Source of the DNA: Acidimicrobiales bacterium
GTDB taxonomy: Bacteria; Actinomycetota; Acidimicrobiia; Acidimicrobiales; Aldehydirespiratoraceae
Direction of reading: 5' to 3'
Assembly (NCBI GenBank): GCA_033344915.1
Contig: JAWPML010000001.1
Span: 2,600,369 to 2,664,368 of the forward strand
Length of the DNA: 64,000 bases
Position 1 is the stretch's first letter. Each line of letters begins with the position of its first letter. The position numbers were made by a program, and so were the translations under genes. This document shows, one piece after another, positions 17,434 to 25,099 of the stretch. The notes under the pieces were generated by a model, which was not told the origin of the DNA, ran no database searches, and saw nothing but the letters and a program-made list of their open reading frames with translations.

Positions 17434-20169
17434 ATGCACCTCCCTCGTCGATCCCGTGTCCTGCTCGGCTGCGCGGTCCTGCTCGCGCTGATCGCCGCGT
17501 CATGCGGCGACGACGGCACCGCGGAGCCGCCGTCGACCAGCAGCACGACGACCACGACGGTCGAGTCGACGACATCGACGACGACGAGCACGACGACCAC
17601 GACGACGGAGCCCCCGCCGCCGACCGTGCCCGTTCCCGTCCACATCGACGAGAACGGCTTCAACGACCACACCGTGCCCGCGGTGGACACGGTGGAGGAA
17701 TGGTTCGCCCTGGCCCACTCGACCGCCGACCGGTCGGTCACCAAGTTCACGATCTCCGACTTCGGCCGGGCCGACGCGGCGGCACGGTGGGCCGACAGCA
17801 ACTTCTTCGAGCTCCACGACGAGTGGTACTACTTCCGCCTCCTCAACGGCCAGCCCGTTCCGGGGGTCACCGATCGTCCGGTCACCGGCCTCTCGTTCGC
17901 CACCGTGGCGGCCATCTACGCCTGGGCCGAGAGTCAGGGCTCGTTGCCGCTGGGGCTCGACTGGATCGAGAGCCAGACGTTCGGCCGGGACCGGCTCTAC
18001 TCGCGACGCTTCTACGACATCATCCTGCGCACCACACCCCGCATCTACGGCGCCGGCACGCTCGTCCACCTGCCGGACAGTCGGGACGGCGAGCGCTGGC
18101 TGATCGAGCTCGAGTTCAGCGACCAGGTGACCCCGGGCGACATCGAGACATATGTCGCGACGCTCGCCGCCACGCTGCCGGCGGAGATCGGCGACAACCT
18201 CGAGTGGGTCATGCGCTCGCCCCATCAGATCGACGTCGGCGAGCAGATGAAGGCGGACGGACACCCGCTGGCCGACCGCATCGTCCGCTGGTCCGAGATC
18301 GTCGAGCCCGGCGAGATCGCCGTCTACAACCCGGGTATCGCGGCCGGCCAGCTCCTGCTCGTCGACGAGTCCGGCAGCCAGCTCGCCCGGGCGACCGACA
18401 CCGACATCATCATCATGGAGCACGTGCCGGACTACCTCCCGCCCGGCAGCGCCCTCATCACGTCGTCACCGCAGACGCCGCTCGCCCACGTGAACCTGCT
18501 CGCCCGCAACCGCGGCATCCCGAACCTCTCGTTCAGCGGCGTCACCGACGACCCCGGCATCTCGTCCGCGGCACGGGTCCGCTCCTACGTCATCGTCCGG
18601 GCGGAGGGCGACTCCGTCGACATCACCCTCATCGACCGCGACGACTTCCTCGACTGGCAGGCCCGCCAGGACACCTCGACGATCCGCGTGCCCGCGGTCG
18701 ACGTGGAGACGATGGCGCTCACCGTCGACCTCACGGCCCTCGCCGGCGCGATCACCAGCGACGCCCAGCTCGACGACTGGCGCCCCACCATCGGCGGCAA
18801 GTCCGCCGGTTTCGTCGCCCTCCTGCGCACCGCGGAGCTCACGACACCACCCACCCCGCTCGCGATCACCGTGCGGCCGTACCTCGAACATCTCGACCTG
18901 GTCGACGACGCGCTCGACGCCATCCTCCGCAACGACGAGTTCGAGGACGACCCACGCGCCCGCTACCTCTTCCTCGAGGGTCCGACCGACTACGAGGCCT
19001 TCTACTCCGCCCCGCGCGACCTGGAGTACGGTGCCGAGCTCCAGGCGGCCCATCCGCCCGGCACGATTCTCGGTGACGTGCTCGCCGCGGACGGCTTCAA
19101 GCAGTACTTCCGGGCCCAGCCGATGAACGGCGCGACACTCGCCGCGCTCACCGCCGCGTTGACCGACCGGTTCGGGCACTACGACGACACCCAGGGCCTG
19201 CGCTTCCGCTCGTCGAGTTCGGTGGAGGACATCGAGGGGTTCAACGGCGCCGGGCTCTACAACTCCAACACCGGTTTCCTCGATCCCGGCGCGCAGCCCG
19301 ACAGCTCGGACCACAAGCGGTCGATGGAGTACGCGATCAAGAAGACGTGGGCGTCGTACTGGGGGTTCGAGGCGTTCGAGGAACGGCGGCGGGAGAACGT
19401 CGACCACCGAAGCGGCGCGATGGGTGTGACGGTGCACGCCCGCTTCGACGACGCCCTCGAGGAGAACAACGGCGTCGCCACCTTCACGTTCGCCCCCGAA
19501 GGCTCGGCGATCATCGGCACCGCGGTGATCAACGTGCAGGACGGCGCGGTGAGCGTCGCCAACCCCGATCCGACGTCCACCGATCTCCCCGAGGTGATCG
19601 AGGCCGACTTGCGGGCCGACGGGAGCGTCGTGGTCCGCCGCATCCAGGGATCGACGATCACGTCCGGGCCGATTCTCTCCGACGCCGAGGCGGAGACCCT
19701 GACCGAGCAACTCCACGCCGCCACCACCACGTGGCGCGACCAGGTCAACGCGGGGCTCGCCGCGGCGCAGGCCGTCACCGTCGTCACGCTCGACTTCGAG
19801 TTCAAGACCATGGGCGCGGGCTGGCCCGCGGGGGCCGCGAACGACGACGGCGGACTGATCGTCAAGCAGGCCCGCAGCCTCGATCCGGGCCTGCGGGGGA
19901 TTCCGAGCTCCGTCGTCGCTCTCGACATCCCCCGCGACATCCTCGCCCGGGCCTCGCGCGTCGCCCGGCTCAATTGCGTTGGGTCGACGGCGATTGCGGC
20001 GTGGACGGACCCGCTCCTCGCACCCGACATGGGCTTCAGCGAGATGCCGTACACCACACCGACGGGCGTCGATCCCGCCGACTGCACCCAGAGCACCCTC
20101 TACTCCACCCCGGATGCGTTTCTCGTCGAACTGCTGAACAGCGGCGACCGGATCGAGCTGACCGGCTGA
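17434..20169 (+). CDS. Exported lipoprotein with permuted PEP-synthase/dikinase-like domains
   Basis: The 911-residue chain starts with a lipoprotein signal (hydrophobic stretch ending LIAASC, lipobox Cys near 24) and a Thr-rich spacer. Residues about 280-400 resemble the phosphohistidine swivelling domain of PEP-utilising enzymes (TPLAHVNLLARNRGIPN, His near 352). From about 450 follows a pyruvate/PEP-dikinase ATP-grasp domain: GGKSAGFVALL, RFRSSSSVEDIEGFNGAG (about 590) and a later IVKQARSL. This order, His domain before ATP-grasp, is the reverse of PEP synthase but matches glucan water dikinases. An enzyme of this kind outside the membrane, where ATP is scarce, is odd; it may be a binding protein. 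The ATG at 17434 is preferred over an upstream TTG because the signal then begins MHLPRRSR. Confidence 0.75.
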   Translation: MHLPRRSRVLLGCAVLLALIAASCGDDGTAEPPSTSSTTTTTVESTTSTTTSTTTTTTEPPPPTVPVPVHIDENGFNDHTVPAVDTVEEWFALAHSTADRSVTKFTISDFGRADAAARWADSNFFELHDEWYYFRLLNGQPVPGVTDRPVTGLSFATVAAIYAWAESQGSLPLGLDWIESQTFGRDRLYSRRFYDIILRTTPRIYGAGTLVHLPDSRDGERWLIELEFSDQVTPGDIETYVATLAATLPAEIGDNLEWVMRSPHQIDVGEQMKADGHPLADRIVRWSEIVEPGEIAVYNPGIAAGQLLLVDESGSQLARATDTDIIIMEHVPDYLPPGSALITSSPQTPLAHVNLLARNRGIPNLSFSGVTDDPGISSAARVRSYVIVRAEGDSVDITLIDRDDFLDWQARQDTSTIRVPAVDVETMALTVDLTALAGAITSDAQLDDWRPTIGGKSAGFVALLRTAELTTPPTPLAITVRPYLEHLDLVDDALDAILRNDEFEDDPRARYLFLEGPTDYEAFYSAPRDLEYGAELQAAHPPGTILGDVLAADGFKQYFRAQPMNGATLAALTAALTDRFGHYDDTQGLRFRSSSSVEDIEGFNGAGLYNSNTGFLDPGAQPDSSDHKRSMEYAIKKTWASYWGFEAFEERRRENVDHRSGAMGVTVHARFDDALEENNGVATFTFAPEGSAIIGTAVINVQDGAVSVANPDPTSTDLPEVIEADLRADGSVVVRRIQGSTITSGPILSDAEAETLTEQLHAATTTWRDQVNAGLAAAQAVTVVTLDFEFKTMGAGWPAGAANDDGGLIVKQARSLDPGLRGIPSSVVALDIPRDILARASRVARLNCVGSTAIAAWTDPLLAPDMGFSEMPYTTPTGVDPADCTQSTLYSTPDAFLVELLNSGDRIELTG

Positions 20170-20187
20170 GCCGCGCCGCGGACGTTC

Positions 20188-20193
20188 TACGCT
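20188..20193 (+). promoter_or_regulatory. -10 hexamer of the monooxygenase-like gene
   Basis: TACGCT seven bases before the ATG at 20201, with no Shine-Dalgarno. Confidence 0.6.
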
Positions 20194-20200
20194 CGCGGTC

Positions 20201-20494
20201 ATGATCCTCGTCATCGGTGACGTCACACTCGCCCCGGGTTCTCGCGACGAAGCCCTCGCCCTGAGCCGCGACCACGTGGCTCGCTCCCGGACCGAGCCGG
20301 GATGCATCTCCCACGACGTCCATCTCCACGCCGACGATCCGGATCGGATCGTCTTCGTCGAGCGCTGGGCGGACCGGGCCGCGCTCGACGCGCACTTCGC
20401 CGTCGCCGCGTCGCGGGACTTCGCTCGGGCGCTCACGGCCTTGGCCGCGCAGGCGCCTCGGATGGACGTCTACGAGACCGACGGAGGGGACTGA
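20201..20494 (+). CDS. Antibiotic-biosynthesis-monooxygenase (ABM/YgiN-like) domain protein
   Basis: The 97-residue dimeric alpha/beta-barrel protein has the typical order: VIGDVTLAPGSRDEALAL, then EPGCISHDVHLHADDPDRIVF with VERWAD, and AALDAHF. Members act on quinones or polyketides, or degrade haem, without a cofactor, and many remain of unknown substrate. The next gene starts one base after this stop, so they form a two-gene unit. Confidence 0.8.
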   Translation: MILVIGDVTLAPGSRDEALALSRDHVARSRTEPGCISHDVHLHADDPDRIVFVERWADRAALDAHFAVAASRDFARALTALAAQAPRMDVYETDGGD

Positions 20495-20495
20495 G

Positions 20496-20834
20496 ATGCC
20501 GGGCGGATCGGACTATCCAGGCCCGAGTGACCGACTCGAGCTCTACCGCCGGCTCGTCGACCGCCATCCCGAGGCCGAGGTGAAGGGGGCGAAGAATCCC
20601 TACACGTCCCGCAACGGTTGGATGACGAGCTTCCTCGCTCCGGACGGACTCATCTGCCTGCGGCTCGGCGGCGCCGAGCGCGACGAGGCGCTGGCCGCCG
20701 GCGCGTCCGAGGTGCAGCAGTACGGCCGCAACATGCCCGACTTCGCCGCGCTCCCCGCGGAGCTGGCCGACGGCGACGCCGACGCGTGGTTCGCCCGCAG
20801 CTGGGACCACGCGGGCACGCTGGACCCGAAGTAG
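20496..20834 (+). CDS. TfoX N-terminal-domain-like protein
   Basis: The 112-residue protein fits the TfoX/Sxy N-domain pattern: LELYRRLVDRHPEAEVKGAK, then YTSRNGWMTSFLAPDGLICLR and QYGRNMPDF. It lacks the C-terminal helix-hairpin-helix half of competence regulator TfoX, as many stand-alone actinobacterial members do, and the molecular role of these is unknown. A GGAGG followed by GGACTGAG precedes the ATG. A second protein of this fold lies at 63143-63448. Confidence 0.6.
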   Translation: MPGGSDYPGPSDRLELYRRLVDRHPEAEVKGAKNPYTSRNGWMTSFLAPDGLICLRLGGAERDEALAAGASEVQQYGRNMPDFAALPAELADGDADAWFARSWDHAGTLDPK

Positions 20835-20844
20835 CTCTCAGCCC

Positions 20845-21285
20845 TCAGCGGGACCGGGCCGCGTCGGCGAGGACCGACTCGACGACCTCGATCAGGGTCC
20901 GTGCCGTCATCGGCTGGTAGATGACCGTGCAGTCGACGAAGTCCTCGGGCCGACGCTCCACGTAGGGCCTCGGCGCTTCGACGATCACGGGCACGTCGGG
21001 GTAGCGAGCGATGATGCCGGTGAGCACCTCCCGATTGCGGGGGTCTTGCTGCCGCATCGAGTGCACCACCACATCCGCCCTCGCCACCGCGTCGCAGCGG
21101 TCGTGCTCGACGAGCGCGCAGCGGTCGTCGGTGGCTTCCGGGCCCCCGCACGCGGCGACGTCGTACCCGCGCTCGCGCAGGATCCGGCCCACCGCCTCCT
21201 GCTTGGCGAAGTCCGATTCCTCGATCAGCACGCGGGGGCCGGTGCTCGGTTCCGACCAGATGGGGACCTTCATGGTTCGTGACAT
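20845..21285 (-). CDS. Receiver-like protein of unknown function
   Basis: The 146-residue protein looks like a response-regulator receiver fold: strand GPRVLIEES, helix AVGRILRERGYDVAACG, strand ADVVVHSM and then ITGIIARYPDVPVIVEAP-type alternation (read as LTGIIARYPDVPVIVEAP), ending with a helix. The usual phospho-acceptor Asp position appears to be taken by the ARADVVVHSMR segment, so phosphorylation is uncertain. The ATG at 21285 is set by the strong ribosome-binding site GGGGAGGAGG at 21290-21299. Two adjoining palindromes lie just upstream. No histidine kinase is nearby. Confidence 0.55.
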   Translation of the reverse strand: MSRTMKVPIWSEPSTGPRVLIEESDFAKQEAVGRILRERGYDVAACGGPEATDDRCALVEHDRCDAVARADVVVHSMRQQDPRNREVLTGIIARYPDVPVIVEAPRPYVERRPEDFVDCTVIYQPMTARTLIEVVESVLADAARSR

Positions 21286-21318
21286 GACGCCTCCTCCCCT
21301 CACGACACACCACAATTA

Positions 21319-21344
21319 CCTTCCTGGGAAGGGACCTAGGTCCC
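21319..21344. promoter_or_regulatory. Two adjoining palindromes upstream of the receiver-like gene
   Basis: CCTTCC-TG-GGAAGG (21319-21332) runs into the perfect 14-base palindrome GGGACCTAGGTCCC (21331-21344). On the minus strand a TAATTG at 21313-21318 could be the -10, which would place the second palindrome over the -35 region, so it is a likely operator. It also follows the stop of the CDF gene, and a transcription-terminating hairpin is the alternative. Confidence 0.5.
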
Positions 21345-21377
21345 GGATCCGCACGGGATCGCCGGATGTGGACGCGT

Positions 21378-21992
21378 TCAGTCGCAGCAGGTGTCGCCGG
21401 ACCAGGCTTCGCGACCCTCGCGCAGGGCCAGGGCCGCGATGACGAGGCCGGCGAGCGGGTCGGCCCACCACCACCCGAGGGCGGCGTTGAGCACGAGGCC
21501 GACCAACAGGACAGCCGACAGGTAGGTGCACAACCAGGTCTGCTGGCTGTCGGCCGCGACCGTCACCGATCCGAGGCGCCGGCCGGTGCGCCGCTTGGCC
21601 GTCGCCAGCAGCGGCATCACGACCAACGACAAGGCGGCCAGCACGATGCCCACGACGCTGGCGTCGGGTTCGGATGTCGTCGACAGGTCGTACAGCGCCT
21701 GGACCGAGACATAGGCGGCCAGCGCGAAGAAGCTCAGGGCGATCAGCCGCAGGGCCTGGCGTTCCCGCTGTTCGTCGGCGCCGGCGAACTGCCACAGGAT
21801 CACGGCGGCGGACGCGACCTCGATCGTCGAGTCGAGGCCGAATCCGACGAGGGCGAGCGACCCGGCTTCCAGCCCCGCGCCGATGGCCACGACGGCTTCG
21901 ATCACGTTCCACGCGATCGTCATCCAGGCCAGCACGACCACGCGCCGACGGAGCCGCTCCGTCGGGACCGAATCAGTGGTTGCCGATGTCAT
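21378..21992 (-). CDS. Short cation-diffusion-facilitator (CDF) metal transporter
   Basis: The 204-residue membrane protein has about five to six helices. GFGLDSTIEVASAAVILW and WWWADPLAGLVIAALAL carry the acidic residues of the CDF metal site in helices 2 and 5. Most CDF proteins are near 300 residues with a cytosolic metal-sensing domain; that domain is missing here. The family exports Zn, Cd, Co or Mn in exchange for protons. The start overlaps the upstream thioredoxin-like gene by ATGA and both depend on the promoter at 22298-22329. Confidence 0.8.
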   Translation of the reverse strand: MTSATTDSVPTERLRRRVVVLAWMTIAWNVIEAVVAIGAGLEAGSLALVGFGLDSTIEVASAAVILWQFAGADEQRERQALRLIALSFFALAAYVSVQALYDLSTTSEPDASVVGIVLAALSLVVMPLLATAKRRTGRRLGSVTVAADSQQTWLCTYLSAVLLVGLVLNAALGWWWADPLAGLVIAALALREGREAWSGDTCCD

Positions 21993-22291
21993 GAGCGGGC
22001 GGCGATGACGGCGCGGAGTTGATCGAGCGTCGGCGAACCGGCCGGGCCGTCCGGGGTCTGGTACACCCGGCACGAGAGCCCGACGGGGTCGTCCGGGTCG
22101 GCGAACGGGTCCACCCCGTCGAGGAGAATGCTCGGCGACCCGCGGAAGCGGGTCCGCTCGGCCTCCTCGGGCGTGTCGACGACATGCCGCGTGATCGAGA
22201 GGTCGGGATGCTCGGCCGCAAGCGCGCCCAAGCGGGCGTCGGCGACGAGCCAGTTGGGACAGTCGTCGAAGTACAACAGGGTCACGTCCAT
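21989..22291 (-). CDS. Thioredoxin-like metal-stress protein
   Basis: The 100-residue protein has the thioredoxin-type strand VTLLYFDDCPNW, an FRGSPSILLDG segment where thioredoxins have the cis-Pro, and GLSCRVYQT. Only one Cys is in the usual active-site position (CPNW). Proteins of this type are often found in actinobacterial mercury or metal loci, where they may handle thiol-bound metals; this is from memory and inference. It overlaps the CDF pump gene by ATGA and has a MerR-type promoter ending six bases before its ATG. Confidence 0.7.
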   Translation of the reverse strand: MDVTLLYFDDCPNWLVADARLGALAAEHPDLSITRHVVDTPEEAERTRFRGSPSILLDGVDPFADPDDPVGLSCRVYQTPDGPAGSPTLDQLRAVIAARS

Positions 22292-22297
22292 GAACTC

Positions 22298-22329
22298 ACC
22301 GTAAACCTTGCCCCCCGGTGCAAGGTCAA
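22298..22329 (-). promoter_or_regulatory. MerR-type metal-responsive promoter and operator
   Basis: On the minus strand TTGACC (22324-22329) and TACGGT (22298-22303) are 20 bases apart, too far for a normal promoter but typical of MerR-family targets (19-20 bases). The spacer holds the dyad ACCTTGC-N8-GCAAGGT (22305-22326), like CueR/ZntR-type operators. TACGGT ends six bases before the ATG at 22291, so the transcript would be leaderless. Confidence 0.65.
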
Positions 22330-22415
22330 GAGCGAACGGGCCACCACCCGTGCACTCGCGACCCTCGCCGATCCCGCGTACCATCGCGACCTGACGCCCA
22401 GGAGGACGCGCATTC

Positions 22416-22847
22416 ATGAGCTTCACCGAAGATCTGCACATCGACTGTCCGCCCGCAACCGCATTCGATGTGTTGGCGGACGTTCGCAACGAACTCCGAT
22501 GGAACGACGACGTCTCGGAGGCCGAGTTGCTCACGGGCGAACCGATCGGGCGGGGCTCGACGTTCACCACCGAGCACGCTGCCCCGCTGGGCGAGATCGA
22601 GTCGACGATCACCGTGTTCGACCGGCCGGATCGCCTCGAGTTCGCGGCCACCAGCAAGCGGATGGATCTCGGCATCTCGTTCACGCTCACGGAGGACGGC
22701 TCGGGAACGCTCGTCCACGGCACCTTCGACCCGAAGCCGAGAGGCATCATGGCCGTGCTGTTCCCCCTCCTTCGGCCGATGATCCGCCGCGGCATGGCGA
22801 AGCAGCATCAGAACCTCAAGGCGCTCTGCGAGTCAGAACCCCAGTAG
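22416..22847 (+). CDS. SRPBCC-family (polyketide cyclase/START-like) protein
   Basis: The 143-residue protein has the lipid-cavity fold pattern: IDCPPATAFDVLADVRNELRW at the N-terminus, strands GRGSTFTTEH and GEIESTITVFDRPDRLEF, then a long C-terminal helix with LLRPMIRRGMAKQHQNLKAL. Such proteins bind hydrophobic ligands or act as cyclases; no partner gene suggests which. An AGGAGG precedes the ATG, so this gene, unlike many neighbours, uses a leader. It diverges from the metal operon. Confidence 0.78.
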   Translation: MSFTEDLHIDCPPATAFDVLADVRNELRWNDDVSEAELLTGEPIGRGSTFTTEHAAPLGEIESTITVFDRPDRLEFAATSKRMDLGISFTLTEDGSGTLVHGTFDPKPRGIMAVLFPLLRPMIRRGMAKQHQNLKALCESEPQ

Positions 22848-22874
22848 CGCGTCGGTCCCGGGAAGGTCGGTTCG

Positions 22875-23645
22875 TCAGCCGGCAGGGCTGAAGCAGTGGT
22901 ACTGCGTGACGGTCTCGAAACCCATGCGGTCGTACACGGGCGCACCCATCGGGCTCGCCTGCAACACGCCGGTCGCACAGCCCAGCTCCCTGCCGGCGAC
23001 GAGCGCGGCCGCGGTGATCGCGGTGCCGAGTCCGCGGCGCCGGAACTGCTCACGCACGCCGATCGAATACACGCCGGCGATGTCTGCGGTGCGCAGCAGC
23101 TGCCCGCATGCGGCCAGCTCACCGTCGAGGTAGCCGAGGAACCAGGCGCAGCGGTCGTCGTCGAGCGTCGATGCGGGTGCGAGCAGAGCCGCTGCCTGCA
23201 CCGGCGCGCCGAAGGCCTCCGAGGTCACCAGGGCGAGTTCGCCGAGCTGGTCCGCTTCGGTGATCTGGAGAAACTCGGCACCTCCGACCGCCTCGACCGG
23301 AAGGTCCGCAAGCGGCGCGTAGGCCATCCCCGGCATGGTTGCCGCCACCGGGTCCAGACCCGTCGACCCGGCCATGTCTGCGATTGCCGGCGCAACGGAG
23401 CCCGGTGCGCTCACCCAGAAGGGGACCTGTCGTTCGGCGAACCAGCTCGTTGCCTGCTCCAGGTCGCCCGCGGATGGCTCCTCGAAGACGAACGCCTGAT
23501 TGAACAGCGGCATCGGCACACCGACCGACGAGCAGCGGATCGCGCCGAACGTCCGAGATTCACCCCCGGGGGAATGCTCAGCCGTGAAGCTGAGCCACTC
23601 GGCCCAGTTCTCGTTCATGTCGGTCAGAACGTCCGCGCTCACCAC
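22875..23645 (-). CDS. GNAT-family N-acetyltransferase
   Basis: The 256-residue protein has its acetyl-CoA-binding motif A near the C-terminus, GVYSIGVREQFRRRGLGTAI, followed by ASPMGAPVYDRMGFETV, the usual motif B end. The first 130 residues are a divergent half that may be a second, degenerate GNAT domain. A TACGGT lies about 30 bases before the GTG with a G-rich ribosome-binding site between. Substrate unknown. Confidence 0.78.
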   Translation of the reverse strand: MVSADVLTDMNENWAEWLSFTAEHSPGGESRTFGAIRCSSVGVPMPLFNQAFVFEEPSAGDLEQATSWFAERQVPFWVSAPGSVAPAIADMAGSTGLDPVAATMPGMAYAPLADLPVEAVGGAEFLQITEADQLGELALVTSEAFGAPVQAAALLAPASTLDDDRCAWFLGYLDGELAACGQLLRTADIAGVYSIGVREQFRRRGLGTAITAAALVAGRELGCATGVLQASPMGAPVYDRMGFETVTQYHCFSPAG

Positions 23646-23696
23646 TCGCCCCCTGGTCGCCGTCGGTTCCGCTCACCGTAGACGTTCTTCGTTGCG

Positions 23697-24911
23697 CTAC
23701 TCGATGCGGATGCCCGAGATGGCCCGGCTGATCACGAGCTGCTGGATCTGCTCGGTGCCTTCGAAGATGTCGTGGATCTTTGCGTCACGGTGCCAACGCT
23801 CGACCGGGTACTCACGGGTGTAGCCGTAGCCGCCGAGGATCTGGATGGCTCGCTCGGTCGCCCAGGTGGCGACCCGGCCGGCCTTCATCTTGGCCATGGA
23901 GCCCTCGGCGTTCTTGAACTGGCCGTTCTTGCCGAGCCAGGCAGCGCGCCAGATGAGCAGGCGGGTCGCGTCGATCTCGGTGGCGATGTCGGCGAGCATG
24001 AAGGCGATCGACTGGTTCTCGATGATCGCCCGGCCGAACGCACGACGCTCCTTGGCGTATTCGAGCGAGTACTCGTAGGCGGCGCGGGCCACACCGAGCG
24101 CCTGGGCGCCGACCGCGGGGCGGGTCGCCTCGAAGGTCTGCATCGCGGCCTGGGCGTTGCCCTTCTTGCCCTCACGGACCCGGGCGAGACGCTCGTCGAG
24201 CTTGTCCTTGCCACCGAGCAGGCAGCTGCCCGGGACGCGCACGTCGTCGAGCACGACCTCGGCGGTGTGCGAGGCACGGATGCCGTGCTTCTTGTACTTC
24301 TGGCCCATGCTCAGCCCGGGGGTCTCGGGCGGCACGATGAAACTGGCGTGACCCTTGGAACCGAGCTCGGGATCGACCACGGCGACGACGACATGGATGT
24401 CGGAGATGCCACCGTTGGTGATCCACGCCTTGGTGCCGTTGAGCGTCCACTCGTCCTTGGCCTCGTCGTAGACGGCGCGCGTTCGATAGCCGCCGACGTC
24501 GGAGCCGGCGTCGGGCTCCGAGGCGCAGAACGCACCGAGGGCGATGTTGTCCGGCGTGCCGTAGCACTGGGGCACCCACTCCATGACCTGCTCGGGCGTG
24601 CCCGACGCGGCGATGCCGGCGGCGGCGAGACCCGAGCCCATGATGGCCATGCCGATGCCGGCGTCGCCCCAGAACAGTTCTTCGATGGCGACCGGCATGG
24701 TGAGGCCGGTGGGATCGCCCATCATGCCCTGGGCCATGAACTCCCAGCCGTAGAGGCCGATCTCGGCCGCCTGCTCGACGATCGGGTACGGGAACTCCTC
24801 GCGTTCGTCCCACTCTTCGGCGGCCGGACGAATGACGTCCACCGCGAACTCGTGGACCCACTTCTGCAGGGCGAGTTGGTCCTCGTTGAGCTCGAGGGAG
24901 AAGTCGGACAT
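23697..24911 (-). CDS. Acyl-CoA dehydrogenase
   Basis: The 404-residue FAD enzyme introduces a double bond at C2-C3 of an acyl-CoA and passes electrons to ETF. Signatures are FCASEPDAGSDV and WTLNGTKAWITNGG (FAD and acyl-CoA binding), RRAFGRAI, and near the end GYTREYPVERWHRDAKI followed by IFEGTEQIQ, whose Glu lies where many family members have the catalytic base. The ATG at 24911 is chosen over a 41-residue extension because a GGAGG sits six bases before it. A palindromic operator lies 40 bases upstream. Chain-length preference is not readable. Confidence 0.93.
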   Translation of the reverse strand: MSDFSLELNEDQLALQKWVHEFAVDVIRPAAEEWDEREEFPYPIVEQAAEIGLYGWEFMAQGMMGDPTGLTMPVAIEELFWGDAGIGMAIMGSGLAAAGIAASGTPEQVMEWVPQCYGTPDNIALGAFCASEPDAGSDVGGYRTRAVYDEAKDEWTLNGTKAWITNGGISDIHVVVAVVDPELGSKGHASFIVPPETPGLSMGQKYKKHGIRASHTAEVVLDDVRVPGSCLLGGKDKLDERLARVREGKKGNAQAAMQTFEATRPAVGAQALGVARAAYEYSLEYAKERRAFGRAIIENQSIAFMLADIATEIDATRLLIWRAAWLGKNGQFKNAEGSMAKMKAGRVATWATERAIQILGGYGYTREYPVERWHRDAKIHDIFEGTEQIQQLVISRAISGIRIE

Positions 24912-24950
24912 GGTGGGCCTCCGATGGCGGGGACGGCGAACGATGACGTA

Positions 24951-24966
24951 GTTACTCGTGAGTAAC
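24951..24966. promoter_or_regulatory. Palindromic operator upstream of the acyl-CoA dehydrogenase
   Basis: GTTACTC-GT-GAGTAAC is a 7-base dyad with a 2-base centre, 40 bases before the acyl-CoA dehydrogenase start. The form suits a TetR-family fatty-acid regulator, but no such gene is adjacent. Confidence 0.55.
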
Positions 24967-25099
24967 CATCTTCCCCTCGAAGAGTACGGACGCGGGCCGA
25001 TTCTGGCAACCCTTCTGCCAGAACCCGTGACCAACGACCCAGTACCGGTTCCAGTACGCGGGGCTCATCTTCCGCGGGTTTCGTTCGATAAGAACAACA

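Noticed and set aside
14445-17801. 1118-residue open frame on the minus strand
   Set aside because: It runs antisense to the UxaA, PhnD-like and PPOX genes, has no family motif and Arg/Gly/Asp-rich shadow composition usual for GC-rich coding DNA.
24912-25099. Possible small RNA or tRNA in the largest gene-free gap
   Set aside because: No cloverleaf or T-tract hairpin seen; only the operator dyad, a CAGTAC direct repeat and promoter-like sequence.
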